64,000 nt of DNA from Paracoccaceae bacterium (GTDB lineage: Bacteria; Pseudomonadota; Alphaproteobacteria; Rhodobacterales; Rhodobacteraceae): NCBI GenBank assembly GCA_027489375.1, contig JAIXZW010000012.1, positions 496,001 to 560,000 on the forward strand. The letters are read 5' to 3'. Shown here one piece after another: positions 21,776 through 30,730 of this stretch. Each line of letters begins with the position of its first letter. Within the stretch, counting starts at the first letter, position 1. The notes under the pieces were generated by a model, which did no database searches, had not been told where the DNA came from, and worked only from the letters and a program-made list of their open reading frames with translations. The translations under genes were made by a program, and so were the position numbers.

Positions 21776-22933
21776 ATGCAGGACGCGCTTACATGGGGAC
21801 AGATCATCGCGGGGCTTGCCGCGCGGCTTTTCCCCGTCTGGATCGCGCTGGCGGTGCTCTTCGCCGCGAGCTTCGGGTTCAAACGCAAACTCGGCCTCTA
21901 TGGCCGCATCTTCGACAGCCCCGTGGGCATGATCGGCTTCGGTCTGGTGATGTTCTGGGTCTTCATCGCCTTCTTTGCCGACATGATCATCACCCATGAC
22001 CCGCTGGTGCAGGTCTCGGGGATGAAGAACGCCCTGCCCGGCAGTCCGGTCAAGGGGATGGAGGGGGCCTATTACCTCCTCGGCGGCGACCATCTGGCAC
22101 GCGACGTGTTCAGCCGCGTGATCATGGGCGCGCGCGAGGTGCTCAAGATCGCCCCCGCCGCGACCGTGGTGGCCTTCATGGTGGGCATCACGCTCGGCCT
22201 GCCTGCGGGCTATATCGGCGGCAAGCTCGACACCTCGATCAGCTTCGGCTCGAACCTCGTGCTCGCCTTCCCCGTGATCCTGCTCTTCTACCTGCTGGTC
22301 ACGCCGGAAATCCGCGACACGTGGATCCCCACCACCCTTGCCGCCATCCTCTTCATCTTTCCGGTGGTCTTCCTTGCGATCCTGTTCAACTCGCGCTTCT
22401 TCACCAACCCCAAGCAGCGCAACCTCTATGTCGGCGCGGTGCTGGTGATCGGGCTTTGGGCCTATTCCGGCCTTGCCTTCAACGCCGACCCGCTGGGTGT
22501 CTGGTCGATGGACCCCAACGTGCTCAACGTCTTCGTCTCGGTCGTCTTCGTGAACTCGCCCGGCGTGTTCCGCATCGTGCGCGGCATGGTGATGGACATC
22601 AAGACGCGCGATTATGTGGCAGCGGGCCAGACGCGGGGCGAAGGGCCGTGGTACATCATGCTGTGGGAAATCCTGCCCAACGCGCGCGGGCCGCTGATCG
22701 TCGATTTCTGCCTGCGCATCGGCTACACCACGATCCTGCTCGGCACGCTCGGCTTCTTCGGCCTTGGCGTGACCCCCGAAAGCCCCGACTGGGGGTCGAC
22801 CATCAACTACGGCCGCCGCCTTCTGGCCATCGCGCCCCACCCTGCCGTGGTGCCTGCCATCGCGCTCATGTCGCTCGTCCTCGGCCTCAACCTTCTGGCC
22901 GACGGCTTGCGCGAAGAAAGCATGAAGGACTGA
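21776..22933 (+). CDS. ABC transporter permease, DppC type
   Basis: Second permease, 385 residues, longer than classical DppC (about 300). The N-terminal membrane region (residues 1-75) precedes the core, and extra hydrophobic segments around residues 180-235 (TTLAAILFIFPVVFLAILF, VLVIGLWAYSGLAF) lie within the core. The coupling loop is MVMDIKTRDYVAAGQTRGEGP, and the C-terminus GVTPESPDWGSTINYGR is typical. It begins 11 bases after the dppB-type stop with AAGGGGGA as ribosome-binding site. Confidence 0.9.
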   Translation: MQDALTWGQIIAGLAARLFPVWIALAVLFAASFGFKRKLGLYGRIFDSPVGMIGFGLVMFWVFIAFFADMIITHDPLVQVSGMKNALPGSPVKGMEGAYYLLGGDHLARDVFSRVIMGAREVLKIAPAATVVAFMVGITLGLPAGYIGGKLDTSISFGSNLVLAFPVILLFYLLVTPEIRDTWIPTTLAAILFIFPVVFLAILFNSRFFTNPKQRNLYVGAVLVIGLWAYSGLAFNADPLGVWSMDPNVLNVFVSVVFVNSPGVFRIVRGMVMDIKTRDYVAAGQTRGEGPWYIMLWEILPNARGPLIVDFCLRIGYTTILLGTLGFFGLGVTPESPDWGSTINYGRRLLAIAPHPAVVPAIALMSLVLGLNLLADGLREESMKD

Positions 22934-22950
22934 TCATGTCCCGTTCCGTC

Positions 22951-23004
22951 CCTTTCTTCTTTCCCCAAATATCCCACGGGGGTCCGGGGGTGTGAAACCC
23001 CCGG
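22951..23004 (-). repeat. Hairpin/GATATTTG repeat inside the ABC operon
   Basis: Read on the minus strand: hairpin CCGGGGG-tttcaca-CCCCCGG (22984-23004), then CCCCGTGGGATATTTGGGG and AAAGAAGAAAGG. Same family as 4348-4438 but without the 22-bp palindrome. It separates the second permease from the ATPase gene within one operon. Confidence 0.75.
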
Positions 23005-23035
23005 TCCCGCACCCTCAACCCGTGCGAGGCTGACC

Positions 23036-25123
23036 ATGACCGACACCACCTGGGACCCGTCGAAACCGATCCTCGAAATCGAGAACCTCTCGATCTCCTT
23101 CTTCACGCGCCTGCGCGAAATCCCTGCGGTGATGGATTTCTCCTGCACCGTCATGGCGGGCGAGGCGATGGGGCTGGTGGGCGAATCCGGCTGCGGCAAA
23201 TCCACCGTGGCGCTGGCGGTCATGCGCGACCTTGGCAAGAACGGGCGGATCGTCGGCGGGTCGATCAAGTTCAAGGGCCGCGACCTCACGCATATGTCCG
23301 AGGAAGAGCTGCGCCACATCCGCGGTTCCGAAATCGCGATGATCTATCAGGAACCGATGGCCTCGCTGAACCCCGCGATGAAGATCGGCGCGCAGCTTGC
23401 AGAAGTGCCGATGATCCATCAGGGCATGGCAAGGGACGAGGCGTGGAAGCTTGCCCGCCAGATCGTGGCCGACGTGCGCCTGCCCGACCCCGACCGCATC
23501 CTGAACGCCTATCCGCACCAGCTTTCGGGTGGCCAGCAGCAGCGCATCGTCATCGCGATGGCGCTGATGTCGAAGCCCGCGCTCCTCATCCTCGACGAAC
23601 CCACCACCGCGCTTGACGTGACGGTCGAGGCGGGGGTGATCGATCTGGTCAAGGACCTGGGCCACAAATACGGCACCTCGATGCTGTTCATCAGCCACAA
23701 CCTCGGCCTCGTCCTCGACGTCTGCAACCGTCTTTGCGTGATGTATTCGGGCGAGGCGGTCGAGACTGGCAACGTCAAGGACGTCTTCGACAAGATGCGC
23801 CACCCCTATACGCAGGCGCTCTTCCGGTCGATCCCGCTGCCGGGGGCGGACAAGAACTCGCGCCCGCTCGTCGCCATTCCGGGCAACTTCCCCCTGCCCC
23901 ATGAACGGCCCACGGGCTGCAACTTCGGCCCGCGCTGTTCCTATTTCGCCGAAGGCCGCTGCAATGCGGGCGACATCCCGATGGTCGACGTGCGCGATGC
24001 CAACCGCCACGAAAGCCGCTGCATCCGGATCGAAGAAATCGACTGGGACGCCCCCCTGCAAGCGGGCAAGGTGTTCGAGAAAACACCCGTGGGCCGCGTT
24101 GTCCTCAAGCTCGACGATCTGAAGAAATACTACTCCGTCTCGAGCGGAGCTTTCGGCAGCGGCTCGAAAAAGGTGGTCAAGGCGAACGAAACCCTCAGCT
24201 TCGAGGCGCGCGAGGGCGAGACGCTGGCCATCGTCGGCGAATCCGGCTGCGGCAAGTCGACCTTTGCCAAGGTGCTGATGGGTCTGGAAACCGCGACCAG
24301 CGGCCAGATCATGCTGTTTGACGAAAACATCCAGTCCACCCCGATCCAAAGCCGCAACGTCGATACGATTTCCCAGGTGCAGATGGTGTTCCAGAACCCC
24401 TTCGACACGCTGAACCCGTCGATGACGGTGGGCCGCCAGATCATCCGCGCGCTGGAAATCTTCAACTACGGCAAGTCCGACGAGGAACGCCGCGACCGGA
24501 TGCTGGAACTCCTCGACCTCGTGAAACTGCCGCGCGCCTTTGCCGAACGCATGCCGCGCCAGCTTTCGGGCGGGCAGAAGCAGCGCGTGGGCATCGCACG
24601 GGCCTTTGCGGGCGGGGCCAAGGTGGTGGTGGCCGACGAACCCGTCTCGGCGCTTGACGTGTCGGTGCAGGCGGCTGTGACCGACCTCTTGATGGACATC
24701 CAGCGCAAGAACGCGACGACGCTCCTTTTCATCAGCCACGACCTGTCGATCGTGCGCTATCTGTCGGACCGCGTGATGGTCATGTATCTTGGTCATGTGG
24801 TCGAGATGGGGACGACCGATCAGGTCTTCTCGCCCCCCTACCACCCCTATACCGAGGCGCTTCTTTCCGCCGTTCCCATCGCCGACACCCGCGTGATCAA
24901 GCAGCGCATCGTGCTGGAAGGCGACATTCCCTCTGCCATGAACCCGCCCCCCGGCTGCCCGTTCCAGACGCGCTGCCGCTGGAAGGGCAAGGTCGCGGGC
25001 AACCTGTGCGAAACGGTGATGCCGCCGGTGCGCGTTCTCGAAGGGCAGCACCAGATCAAGTGCCACCTGCCCGACGATGTACTTGCGAATATGGAGCCGG
25101 TGATCAAGATAGCCGCCGAGTAA
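23036..25123 (+). CDS. Fused dual-ATPase subunit of the peptide-type ABC importer
   Basis: One 695-residue polypeptide carries both nucleotide-binding domains (DppD-like, then DppF-like) that are separate genes in E. coli. Walker A GESGCGKST appears twice (about residues 53 and 402). The signatures are LSGGQQQR and LSGGQKQR, and the Walker B stretches LLILDEPTTALD and VVVADEPVSALD. Both halves end in the Cys-rich oligopeptide-transporter C-terminal domain (GCNFGPRCSYF and GCPFQTRCRW), which may bind an Fe-S cluster in relatives. It is the last gene of the importer and is followed by a four-hairpin array. Confidence 0.94.
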   Translation: MTDTTWDPSKPILEIENLSISFFTRLREIPAVMDFSCTVMAGEAMGLVGESGCGKSTVALAVMRDLGKNGRIVGGSIKFKGRDLTHMSEEELRHIRGSEIAMIYQEPMASLNPAMKIGAQLAEVPMIHQGMARDEAWKLARQIVADVRLPDPDRILNAYPHQLSGGQQQRIVIAMALMSKPALLILDEPTTALDVTVEAGVIDLVKDLGHKYGTSMLFISHNLGLVLDVCNRLCVMYSGEAVETGNVKDVFDKMRHPYTQALFRSIPLPGADKNSRPLVAIPGNFPLPHERPTGCNFGPRCSYFAEGRCNAGDIPMVDVRDANRHESRCIRIEEIDWDAPLQAGKVFEKTPVGRVVLKLDDLKKYYSVSSGAFGSGSKKVVKANETLSFEAREGETLAIVGESGCGKSTFAKVLMGLETATSGQIMLFDENIQSTPIQSRNVDTISQVQMVFQNPFDTLNPSMTVGRQIIRALEIFNYGKSDEERRDRMLELLDLVKLPRAFAERMPRQLSGGQKQRVGIARAFAGGAKVVVADEPVSALDVSVQAAVTDLLMDIQRKNATTLLFISHDLSIVRYLSDRVMVMYLGHVVEMGTTDQVFSPPYHPYTEALLSAVPIADTRVIKQRIVLEGDIPSAMNPPPGCPFQTRCRWKGKVAGNLCETVMPPVRVLEGQHQIKCHLPDDVLANMEPVIKIAAE

Positions 25124-25231
25124 GCGGAATTTGACGCAAATTCCGCCCCGTTTTTTGACGCAAAAAACGGCGTCGACCGTGGGACCGGAATTTGCGCCGA
25201 ATTCCGGCGCGTTTTCTGCGTCAGAAAACGC
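25124..25231. repeat. Array of four 23-nt hairpins between convergent genes
   Basis: Four stem-loops of 9-bp stem and 5-base loop fill the gap: 25124-25146 (stem GCGGAATTT, loop GACGC), 25148-25170 (CCGTTTTTT, GACGC), 25185-25207 (CCGGAATTT, GCGCC, one mismatch) and 25209-25231 (GCGTTTTCT, loop GCGTC). Two A/T-core types alternate, and the last loop is the reverse complement of the first two. It begins right after the ABC ATPase stop and ends on the stop codon of the convergent transglycosylase gene. A bidirectional terminator is likely. Confidence 0.85.
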
Positions 25232-25839
25232 TAACCGAGGATCGCCTTGACGTAATTCTGCGTCTCGACGAATTCGGGCACGCCGCCCGCCGCCTCGACC
25301 GCCTTCGGACCCGCGTTATAGGCGGCAAGCGCCAGACGCCAGCTTCCGAACTTGTCATACATCATGCGCAGATAGCGCGCCCCGCCGCGCAGGTTCTGCT
25401 GCGGGTCGTTGATATCGACGCCCAGCAGATCGGCGGTGTCGGGCATGAGCTGCGCCAGCCCCGTCGCGCCCTTGGGCGAAACCGCCGAAGGGTTCCAGCC
25501 GCTTTCCTGCTGCACAAGACGCAGGAACAGGTCCTCGGGCACGTTATGCGCCCGCGCCGCCTCTTTGGCGGCTTCGAGGAATTCGCCCCGGTAATTGCCG
25601 CGATAGGCGGGCAAGGGCGCGTCCTCGGCCATGCCGTCGAAATCGGGTTTGAGGCGGACAGAGGCCGAGTATTGCTTGGACAGTTTGCGGTCCATCAGCC
25701 GCGTCTGCGAGGCGAAGATGTCGGACCGCGATTTCGCGCCGCCCCCGATCAGCAGCCCTTCGGCACGGGCAGAAAGCGGCAGCCCCCCCGCCAGAATGGC
25801 GCAGGCCAAAGCCAGTCGTCCCGCGTGAGCAAAGCGCAT
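25231..25839 (-). CDS. Lytic transglycosylase (SLT family, periplasmic)
   Basis: Cleaves peptidoglycan between MurNAc and GlcNAc. The 202-residue precursor starts [19 protein letters not shown] with a signal peptide ending LSARA. The catalytic SLT domain occupies the C-terminal half: [21 protein letters not shown] (catalytic Glu), [10 protein letters not shown] and [13 protein letters not shown]. It is short and has only the catalytic domain plus a linker. It is convergent with the ABC operon across the hairpin array. Confidence 0.9.
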   Translation of the reverse strand: MRFAHAGRLALACAILAGGLPLSARAEGLLIGGGAKSRSDIFASQTRLMDRKLSKQYSASVRLKPDFDGMAEDAPLPAYRGNYRGEFLEAAKEAARAHNVPEDLFLRLVQQESGWNPSAVSPKGATGLAQLMPDTADLLGVDINDPQQNLRGGARYLRMMYDKFGSWRLALAAYNAGPKAVEAAGGVPEFVETQNYVKAILG

Positions 25840-25939
25840 GCACCGTCCCTGACGATTGTTTTGCGGCAGACTATCCCCGAAAGGCGGGCTTTTGACCAGC
25901 CCCCACCCGCCGGACCGGCGGGAAAGCCGCAGGGGCCGA

Positions 25940-25968
25940 TTGCCGCCGGAGGGCCGGACCGCTATAGG
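25940..25968 (+). promoter_or_regulatory. Candidate sigma-70 promoter of ssb
   Basis: TTGCCG at 25940-25945, exactly 17 bases, then TATAGG at 25963-25968, 58 bases before the ssb ATG. No LexA-type repeat (GAAC-N7-GAAC) was seen nearby. Confidence 0.5.
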
Positions 25969-26025
25969 GTTTTGTTAACCAAGCGGCGGATAGACTTCTG
26001 CCGACAGACAGATTCGGAGGGACGA

Positions 26026-26574
26026 ATGGCAGGCTCGGTCAACAAGGTGATTCTCGTCGGCAATCTGGGCCGCGACCCCGAAGTGCGCACCTTCCAGAAT
26101 GGCGGCAAGGTGGTGAACCTGCGCATCGCCACATCGGAAACCTGGCGCGACCGCGCGACGGGCGAGCGCAAGGAAAAGACCGAATGGCATTCGGTCGCCA
26201 TCTTCAACGAAAACCTCGCCAAGATCGCCGAGCAATATCTGCGCAAGGGCTCGACCGTCTATATCGAAGGCCAGCTCGAAACCCGCAAATGGCAGGACCA
26301 GTCGGGTGCCGACCGCTACACGACCGAAGTCGTGGTCAAGCAATTCCGCGGCGAACTCACGCTGCTGGGTGGCCGTGGTGATGGCGGCGGCGGCAACGGT
26401 CCCTCCGATCCCGGCTATGACGATTATCAGGGTGGCGGCGGCAGCGGTGGCGGCTCCTACGGCGGTGGCGGCGGTGCGCGTAGCGGGGGCGGCGGTGGCG
26501 GCTTCGGCGGCGGCGCGCAGGGCGGCGGCGGCGGTGGACGCTCCAACGACATGGACGACGAAATCCCCTTCTGA
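26026..26574 (+). CDS. ssb: Single-stranded DNA-binding protein SSB
   Basis: Tetrameric protein coating ssDNA in replication, repair and recombination. The 182-residue protein has an OB fold over residues 1-112 ([53 protein letters not shown]). A Gly-rich linker of about 55 residues follows, ending in the acidic tip MDDEIPF that recruits partner proteins. GGAGGG lies six bases before the ATG. It is followed directly by a rho-independent terminator. Confidence 0.97.
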   Translation: MAGSVNKVILVGNLGRDPEVRTFQNGGKVVNLRIATSETWRDRATGERKEKTEWHSVAIFNENLAKIAEQYLRKGSTVYIEGQLETRKWQDQSGADRYTTEVVVKQFRGELTLLGGRGDGGGGNGPSDPGYDDYQGGGGSGGGSYGGGGGARSGGGGGGFGGGAQGGGGGGRSNDMDDEIPF

Positions 26575-26580
26575 TCCCGA

Positions 26581-26610
26581 AACCCGGCCCCTGCGGCCGG
26601 GTTTTTCTTT
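26581..26610 (+). terminator. Rho-independent terminator of ssb
   Basis: Stem AACCCGGCC pairs with GGCCGGGTT across loop CCTGC, followed by TTTCTTT. It starts six bases after the ssb stop. Confidence 0.9.
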
Positions 26611-26667
26611 CCGCTTGCCAGCTTCTGCTCTGCCATGCTTCTGTCCGCTCCGGCTTGGGAGGGCGGG

Positions 26668-27987
26668 ATGATGGGATTTGCACGTTTTTTCGGCAGGTTG
26701 GTTGCGATTGCCGCAATCGCCACCCTCGGTTTGGGCAGCACCGCGCGGGCGGCAAGCGACCCCTCCGACATCATGTCGAACTGGTACAAGCTGATCCTCG
26801 AACTGGTGCGGCACACGCCGACCTATTCCCCGCCCGTCGCCGCCCGCAGCTTCGGATATATCGGCGTCACCGCCTATGAGGCGACAGCCTCGGGCAACCC
26901 CGCGCTCGCCAGCCTTGCCGGTCAGGTGAACGGCCTGACGCAGGTGCCGCAGCGCGAGGCGGGGTCCGTCTATGACGAAGGCGCGGTGATGGAGGCGGCG
27001 CTGACCGCTTCGGTCCAGTATTTCTTTTCCAACACCGGCCCCACGGGCCAACGGGCCAAGGCCGCGATGGCCAAGCAACTGGGCGGTCAGGCCGCCGAAG
27101 GCGTCGATCCCGCCACGCTCGACCGCAGCCGCGCCTACGGGCAGGCGCTGGCCGCGCATATCATCGCATGGTCCGAAACCGATGGCGGCGCCAAGATCGG
27201 GAATATGGGCTTCCCCTATTCCTATGACGCGCCCAAGGGGCCGGAGAAATGGGTGCCGACCAGCCTGATCGTGCAGCAGCAGATGCCGCTTCTGCCCGAT
27301 TGGGGCAAGGTCCGACCCTTTGCCATGCCCGATGGCGCGGCCTGCGACCTGCCGCCCCCGCCCGAATATTCCGAAGACCCCGCTTCCGATTTCTACAAGG
27401 AAGCCAAAGAGGTCTATGACACCACGAAATCCCTGACCGACGAACAGAAGCTGATCGCCCGCTTCTGGTCCGATGATCCCATGCTGACATGGACCCCGCC
27501 GGGCCACTGGATCTACCTTGCCCTGCAACTCCTTGACGAGGACAACGCACCCGCCGCGCGGCGGGCCGAAGTTCTGGCGCGGCTCGGCATGGCCACAGCC
27601 GATGCCTTCATCGGCTGCTGGCACACGAAATACGAATACGACCTGTTGCGCCCCGTGACCTATATCCGCCGTGTCATCGACCCGAAGTGGGAGACGCTTC
27701 TGATCACCCCGCCCTTCCCCGAATACCCTTCGGGCCATTCCACCCAGTCGGGTGCGGCGGCCGAGGTGATGAATGCCATGTTCGGCAAGGACCGCGCCTT
27801 CGAGGACGCCGCGCATGAGGATGAGGGGATGGAAGCCCGTTCCTTCGCCAATTTCGACGCGGCGGCGGAAGAGGCGGCCCTCTCGCGGCTTTACGGCGGC
27901 ATCCACTTCCGCTCGGCCATCGAACGCGGGCTGGAACAGGGCCGCTGCATCGCGGGCCATGTCGCCAAGCTGAGGATGGGCCAATGA
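26668..27987 (+). CDS. Vanadium-dependent haloperoxidase / PAP2-type phosphatase, exported
   Basis: The 439-residue precursor has an N-terminal signal peptide (RLVAIAAIATLGLGSTARA). It shows the full oxyanion-binding signature: KYEYDLLRP (K-x6-RP), PSGHSTQS and SRLYGGIH (S-R-x5-H). These three blocks are shared by vanadate haloperoxidases and PAP2 acid phosphatases. Its length and pairing with a CRTAC1 gene favour the haloperoxidase-like group, but activity is not provable from sequence. The ATG at 26668 follows GGGAGGGCGGG. Its stop overlaps the CRTAC1 start as ATGA. Confidence 0.85.
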   Translation: MMGFARFFGRLVAIAAIATLGLGSTARAASDPSDIMSNWYKLILELVRHTPTYSPPVAARSFGYIGVTAYEATASGNPALASLAGQVNGLTQVPQREAGSVYDEGAVMEAALTASVQYFFSNTGPTGQRAKAAMAKQLGGQAAEGVDPATLDRSRAYGQALAAHIIAWSETDGGAKIGNMGFPYSYDAPKGPEKWVPTSLIVQQQMPLLPDWGKVRPFAMPDGAACDLPPPPEYSEDPASDFYKEAKEVYDTTKSLTDEQKLIARFWSDDPMLTWTPPGHWIYLALQLLDEDNAPAARRAEVLARLGMATADAFIGCWHTKYEYDLLRPVTYIRRVIDPKWETLLITPPFPEYPSGHSTQSGAAAEVMNAMFGKDRAFEDAAHEDEGMEARSFANFDAAAEEAALSRLYGGIHFRSAIERGLEQGRCIAGHVAKLRMGQ

Positions 27988-29585
27988 CCCTGCGCTACGC
28001 CCTTCCCCTTGCGCTTCTCGCGCTGGCCCAACCCGTCTTGACCCAACCCGCCTTGGCGCAAGACCCCGCCGTTCCGGCCTATGCGGATGAAACCGCATCC
28101 TCGGGCCTGACGCACAGCTTCACCGGCGAATGGACCTTCATGGTCGGCGGCGGCGCTGCGGCTTTCGACTGCAACGGCGATCTGAAGCCGGAACTCTACC
28201 TGTCCGGCGGCACCTCCAAGGGGCAGCTTTTCCGCAACGACAGCCCCGTGGGCGGCGCGCTGAAATTCAGCCCCGTCGACAGCGGGCTGGAACTGGATCA
28301 GGTCGGCGGGGCCTATCCGCTTGACGTGGACAGTGACGGGAACACCGACCTCGTCCTCCTCCGCGTCGGTCCCGACAAGGTGATGCGCGGCTTGGGCGAA
28401 TGCCGTTTCGAAGAGGCGACGGATTGGGGCTTCGACGGGCTGGACCTCTGGTCCACCGCCTTTGCCGCGACATGGGAAAAGGGCGCGGATTGGCCCACGC
28501 TTGCCATCGGCACCTATATCGACCGCACGCAAGAGGCGTTCCCGTGGGGCACATGCACCCCCAACCACCTCTACCGCCCCAAGGGCAAGGGCTGGGATGC
28601 CCCCCTGCCGCTGAAACCCGGCTTCTGCGCCCTGTCCATCCTTTTCACCGACTGGAACCTGTCCGGCACGCCGTCGCTGCGCATGTCGAATGACCGCGAA
28701 TATTACAAAAAGGGTCAGGAGCAGATGTGGAAGATCAACCCCGGCGAGCCGCCGGCGCTTTACACCGACAAGGACGGTTGGGCGCGGCTGCGCATCTGGG
28801 GCATGGGCATCGCCAGCGCCGATGTGACGATGGACGGATACCCCGACTACTTCCTGACCAGCATGGCCGACAACAAGCTGCAGGTGCTGGCCGAAGTGCC
28901 GGAAGGCGGCAACCCGAAACCGAAATTCGCCGATGTGGCCTTTGCCAAGGGCGCCATCGCGCAACGCCCCTATACCGGCGGCGACATCCGCCCCTCGACC
29001 GCGTGGCATACCGAGTTTCAGGATGTGAACAACGACGGGCGCTTCGACATTTTCGTGGTCAAGGGCAACGTCTGGGAAATGCCCGACTTCGCCGAGAAAG
29101 ACCCCAACAACCTGCTTTTGCAGCGCGAGGACGGGACCTTCATGGAAGCGGGCGACAAGGCGGGGGTGGCAAGCTTCCGTCAGGGGCGCGGCGGGGCGGT
29201 GGCGGATTTCAACCTCGACGGGTTGATGGACATCGCCGTGGTGAACCGCAACGAACCCTCGGAACTCTGGCGCAACACGGGCGGCGATGCGGGGCACTGG
29301 CTTGCGCTCATGCCGGTCCAGCCCGCGCCGAACCAGCACGCGGTGGGCGGCTGGATCGAGGTGAAGCGCGCCGACGGTGCGGTGATCCGGCGCGAGTTGA
29401 CCGTGGGCGGCGGCCATGCGGGCGGGCAGCTTGGCTGGTGGCATTTCGGGCTGGGCGCGGCCACGGAAACCGAAGTCCGCGTGCTTTGGCCCGATGGCAC
29501 CGAAGGGCCGTGGCAGAAAGTGGCGGCGGACGGGTTCTACCGCCTTGCGCGTGACGCCGAGCCGGAGGCATGGCAGCCGAAGTAA
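27984..29585 (+). CDS. CRTAC1/ASPIC-UnbV family exported protein (VCBS/FG-GAP repeats)
   Basis: The 533-residue precursor has a signal peptide ending PALAQ. FG-GAP/VCBS-type calcium-binding repeats follow (AAAFDCNGDLKPELYLSGG, YPLDVDSDGNTDLVLL, DVNNDGRFDIFVV, ADFNLDGLMDIAVV), suggesting a beta-propeller. The last 110 residues match the UnbV/ASPIC domain (AVGGWIEVKRADGAVIRREL, WHFGLGAATETEVRVLWPDG). Substrate and role are unknown. It is translationally coupled to the haloperoxidase, so the two exported proteins probably act together. Confidence 0.88.
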   Translation: MTLRYALPLALLALAQPVLTQPALAQDPAVPAYADETASSGLTHSFTGEWTFMVGGGAAAFDCNGDLKPELYLSGGTSKGQLFRNDSPVGGALKFSPVDSGLELDQVGGAYPLDVDSDGNTDLVLLRVGPDKVMRGLGECRFEEATDWGFDGLDLWSTAFAATWEKGADWPTLAIGTYIDRTQEAFPWGTCTPNHLYRPKGKGWDAPLPLKPGFCALSILFTDWNLSGTPSLRMSNDREYYKKGQEQMWKINPGEPPALYTDKDGWARLRIWGMGIASADVTMDGYPDYFLTSMADNKLQVLAEVPEGGNPKPKFADVAFAKGAIAQRPYTGGDIRPSTAWHTEFQDVNNDGRFDIFVVKGNVWEMPDFAEKDPNNLLLQREDGTFMEAGDKAGVASFRQGRGGAVADFNLDGLMDIAVVNRNEPSELWRNTGGDAGHWLALMPVQPAPNQHAVGGWIEVKRADGAVIRRELTVGGGHAGGQLGWWHFGLGAATETEVRVLWPDGTEGPWQKVAADGFYRLARDAEPEAWQPK

Positions 29586-29599
29586 AGGGCGGCAAAGGC

Positions 29600-29628
29600 T
29601 GGACCTCGGGGGCGCTATTCCCTATATA
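29600..29628 (+). promoter_or_regulatory. Candidate promoter of the MIP18-like gene
   Basis: TGGACC at 29600-29605, 17 bases, then TATATA at 29623-29628, about 49 bases before the start codon. A small GGCC-ttc-GGGCC hairpin lies between promoter and gene. Confidence 0.4.
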
Positions 29629-29676
29629 TTCAGTCAACAACCCCTTCGGCCTTCGGGCCTGACTGACGGACAAGCC

Positions 29677-30036
29677 ATGACGCAAGCAGAAAAGATCGAA
29701 GGCGCGCCGCTGATCGAGCCTTCGACCACCGACCATCCGCTTTACGAACAGGTCGTCGAAGCCTGCCGCACGGTCTATGACCCCGAGATTCCGGTGAACA
29801 TCTTCGACCTCGGTCTGGTCTACACGATCCAGATCGGGGCCGAGAATGACGTCGACATCATGATGACTCTGACCGCGCCGGGCTGCCCCGTCGCGGGCGA
29901 GATGCCGGGTTGGGTCGCCTCGGCGGTCGAACCCTTGGCGGGGGTGAAATCGGTCAACGTCCAGATGACCTTCGATCCGCCCTGGGGGATGGAGATGATG
30001 TCGGACGAGGCGCGTCTCGAACTCGGTTTCATGTAA
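29677..30036 (+). CDS. MIP18/SufT-like Fe-S assembly protein (DUF59)
   Basis: A 119-residue cytosolic protein of the MIP18 family, implicated in iron-sulfur cluster maturation. Hallmarks are VYDPEIPVNIFDLGLVY, MTLTAPGCPVAGEMPGWV (one Cys in the conserved loop) and VQMTFDPPWGMEMMSDEAR. In Rhodobacterales such genes often sit near suf genes; here an IscA-like gene lies 1.4 kb downstream with a SatD-DUF3307 pair between. Exact role (SufT or Mrp-like partner) is unresolved. Confidence 0.88.
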   Translation: MTQAEKIEGAPLIEPSTTDHPLYEQVVEACRTVYDPEIPVNIFDLGLVYTIQIGAENDVDIMMTLTAPGCPVAGEMPGWVASAVEPLAGVKSVNVQMTFDPPWGMEMMSDEARLELGFM

Positions 30037-30040
30037 TCGC

Positions 30041-30087
30041 GCAAGCCTGTGGGCTTGCATAAAGCTAATGCAAGCTAAAAGACTTGC
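30041..30087 (+). promoter_or_regulatory. Two GCAAG-N8-CTTGC dyads before satD
   Basis: Perfect inverted repeats GCAAG-N8-CTTGC at 30041-30058 and 30070-30087, offset by 29 bases, end 31 bases before the satD-like ATG. The first is also a 7-bp hairpin just after the MIP18-like stop and could serve as a terminator. Identical half-sites and spacer lengths favour an operator pair. Confidence 0.5.
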
Positions 30088-30118
30088 CTAAAGCCCCTGC
30101 CGCTGGCAGGATGGCGGC

Positions 30119-30730
30119 ATGGAAAAGCTTGCTGTCCTGACCGGCGACCTGATCGCCTCCACCCAAGCGCCCGACCATCTGGCGCAGGCGATGGCGGCGC
30201 TGGCTGCGGCAACGGCCACCTTTTCCGCCTTTACCGACCTGCCCCCGCGCTTCACACGCTTTCGCGGCGATGGCTGGCAATGCGTGGTTCCGGCGGGCTG
30301 CGCCCTGCGCGCGGCGCTGGTGGTGGCGGCACGCCTTCGGGCCGGAGAGACGGGGCTGCGGACACGCATCGCCATCGGCATCGGCCCCGCCGACACCCTG
30401 GGCAGCCGCGATCTTGCCGATGCCGCCGGCCCTGCCTTCACCGCATCCGGGCGCGCGCTCGACCACATGGCGCGCGGGCAGGTCTGGGCCGTGGCGGGCG
30501 ACATCGCCCCGTGGCACGAGGCGCTTGTCGCGCTGGCGGAATGGCATTCGGCCCGCTGGTCGCGCGAACAGGCCGAAGCGATGGCCATCGCCCTATGCTC
30601 GGAGACGGCGACACAATCCCAGATTGCAAATGGTCTTAATATTACACGTCAGGCTTGGCAGGCCCGCCTTTCCGGTGCAGGCTACGGGGCGTGGCGTCCG
30701 GCGCTGCGTGCTTTCGAAAGTGGCTTTTGA
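30119..30730 (+). CDS. SatD-like protein
   Basis: A 203-residue cytosolic protein. MEKLAVLTGDLIAS and RFTRFRGDGWQC resemble the paired strands of the SatD family, whose fold looks related to nucleotidyl cyclases. Residues about 160-195 (SQIANGLNITRQAWQARLSGA) look like a helix-turn-helix, so it may bind DNA. Its stop overlaps the next ATG as TGATG. The next gene is DUF3307, a partner seen with SatD elsewhere. Biochemical function is not established, and an autoregulatory role is inference from the upstream dyads. Confidence 0.7.
   Translation: MEKLAVLTGDLIASTQAPDHLAQAMAALAAATATFSAFTDLPPRFTRFRGDGWQCVVPAGCALRAALVVAARLRAGETGLRTRIAIGIGPADTLGSRDLADAAGPAFTASGRALDHMARGQVWAVAGDIAPWHEALVALAEWHSARWSREQAEAMAIALCSETATQSQIANGLNITRQAWQARLSGAGYGAWRPALRAFESGF

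Noticed and set aside
23015..25066. A 683-codon minus-strand open frame opposite the ABC ATPase
   Set aside because: Its His/Arg/Asp-rich composition is what a reversed high-GC coding strand gives; the plus strand has two complete ABC domains.
25124..25231. CRISPR array
   Set aside because: The four units are self-complementary hairpins of two stem types without unique spacers of constant length, and no cas genes are nearby.
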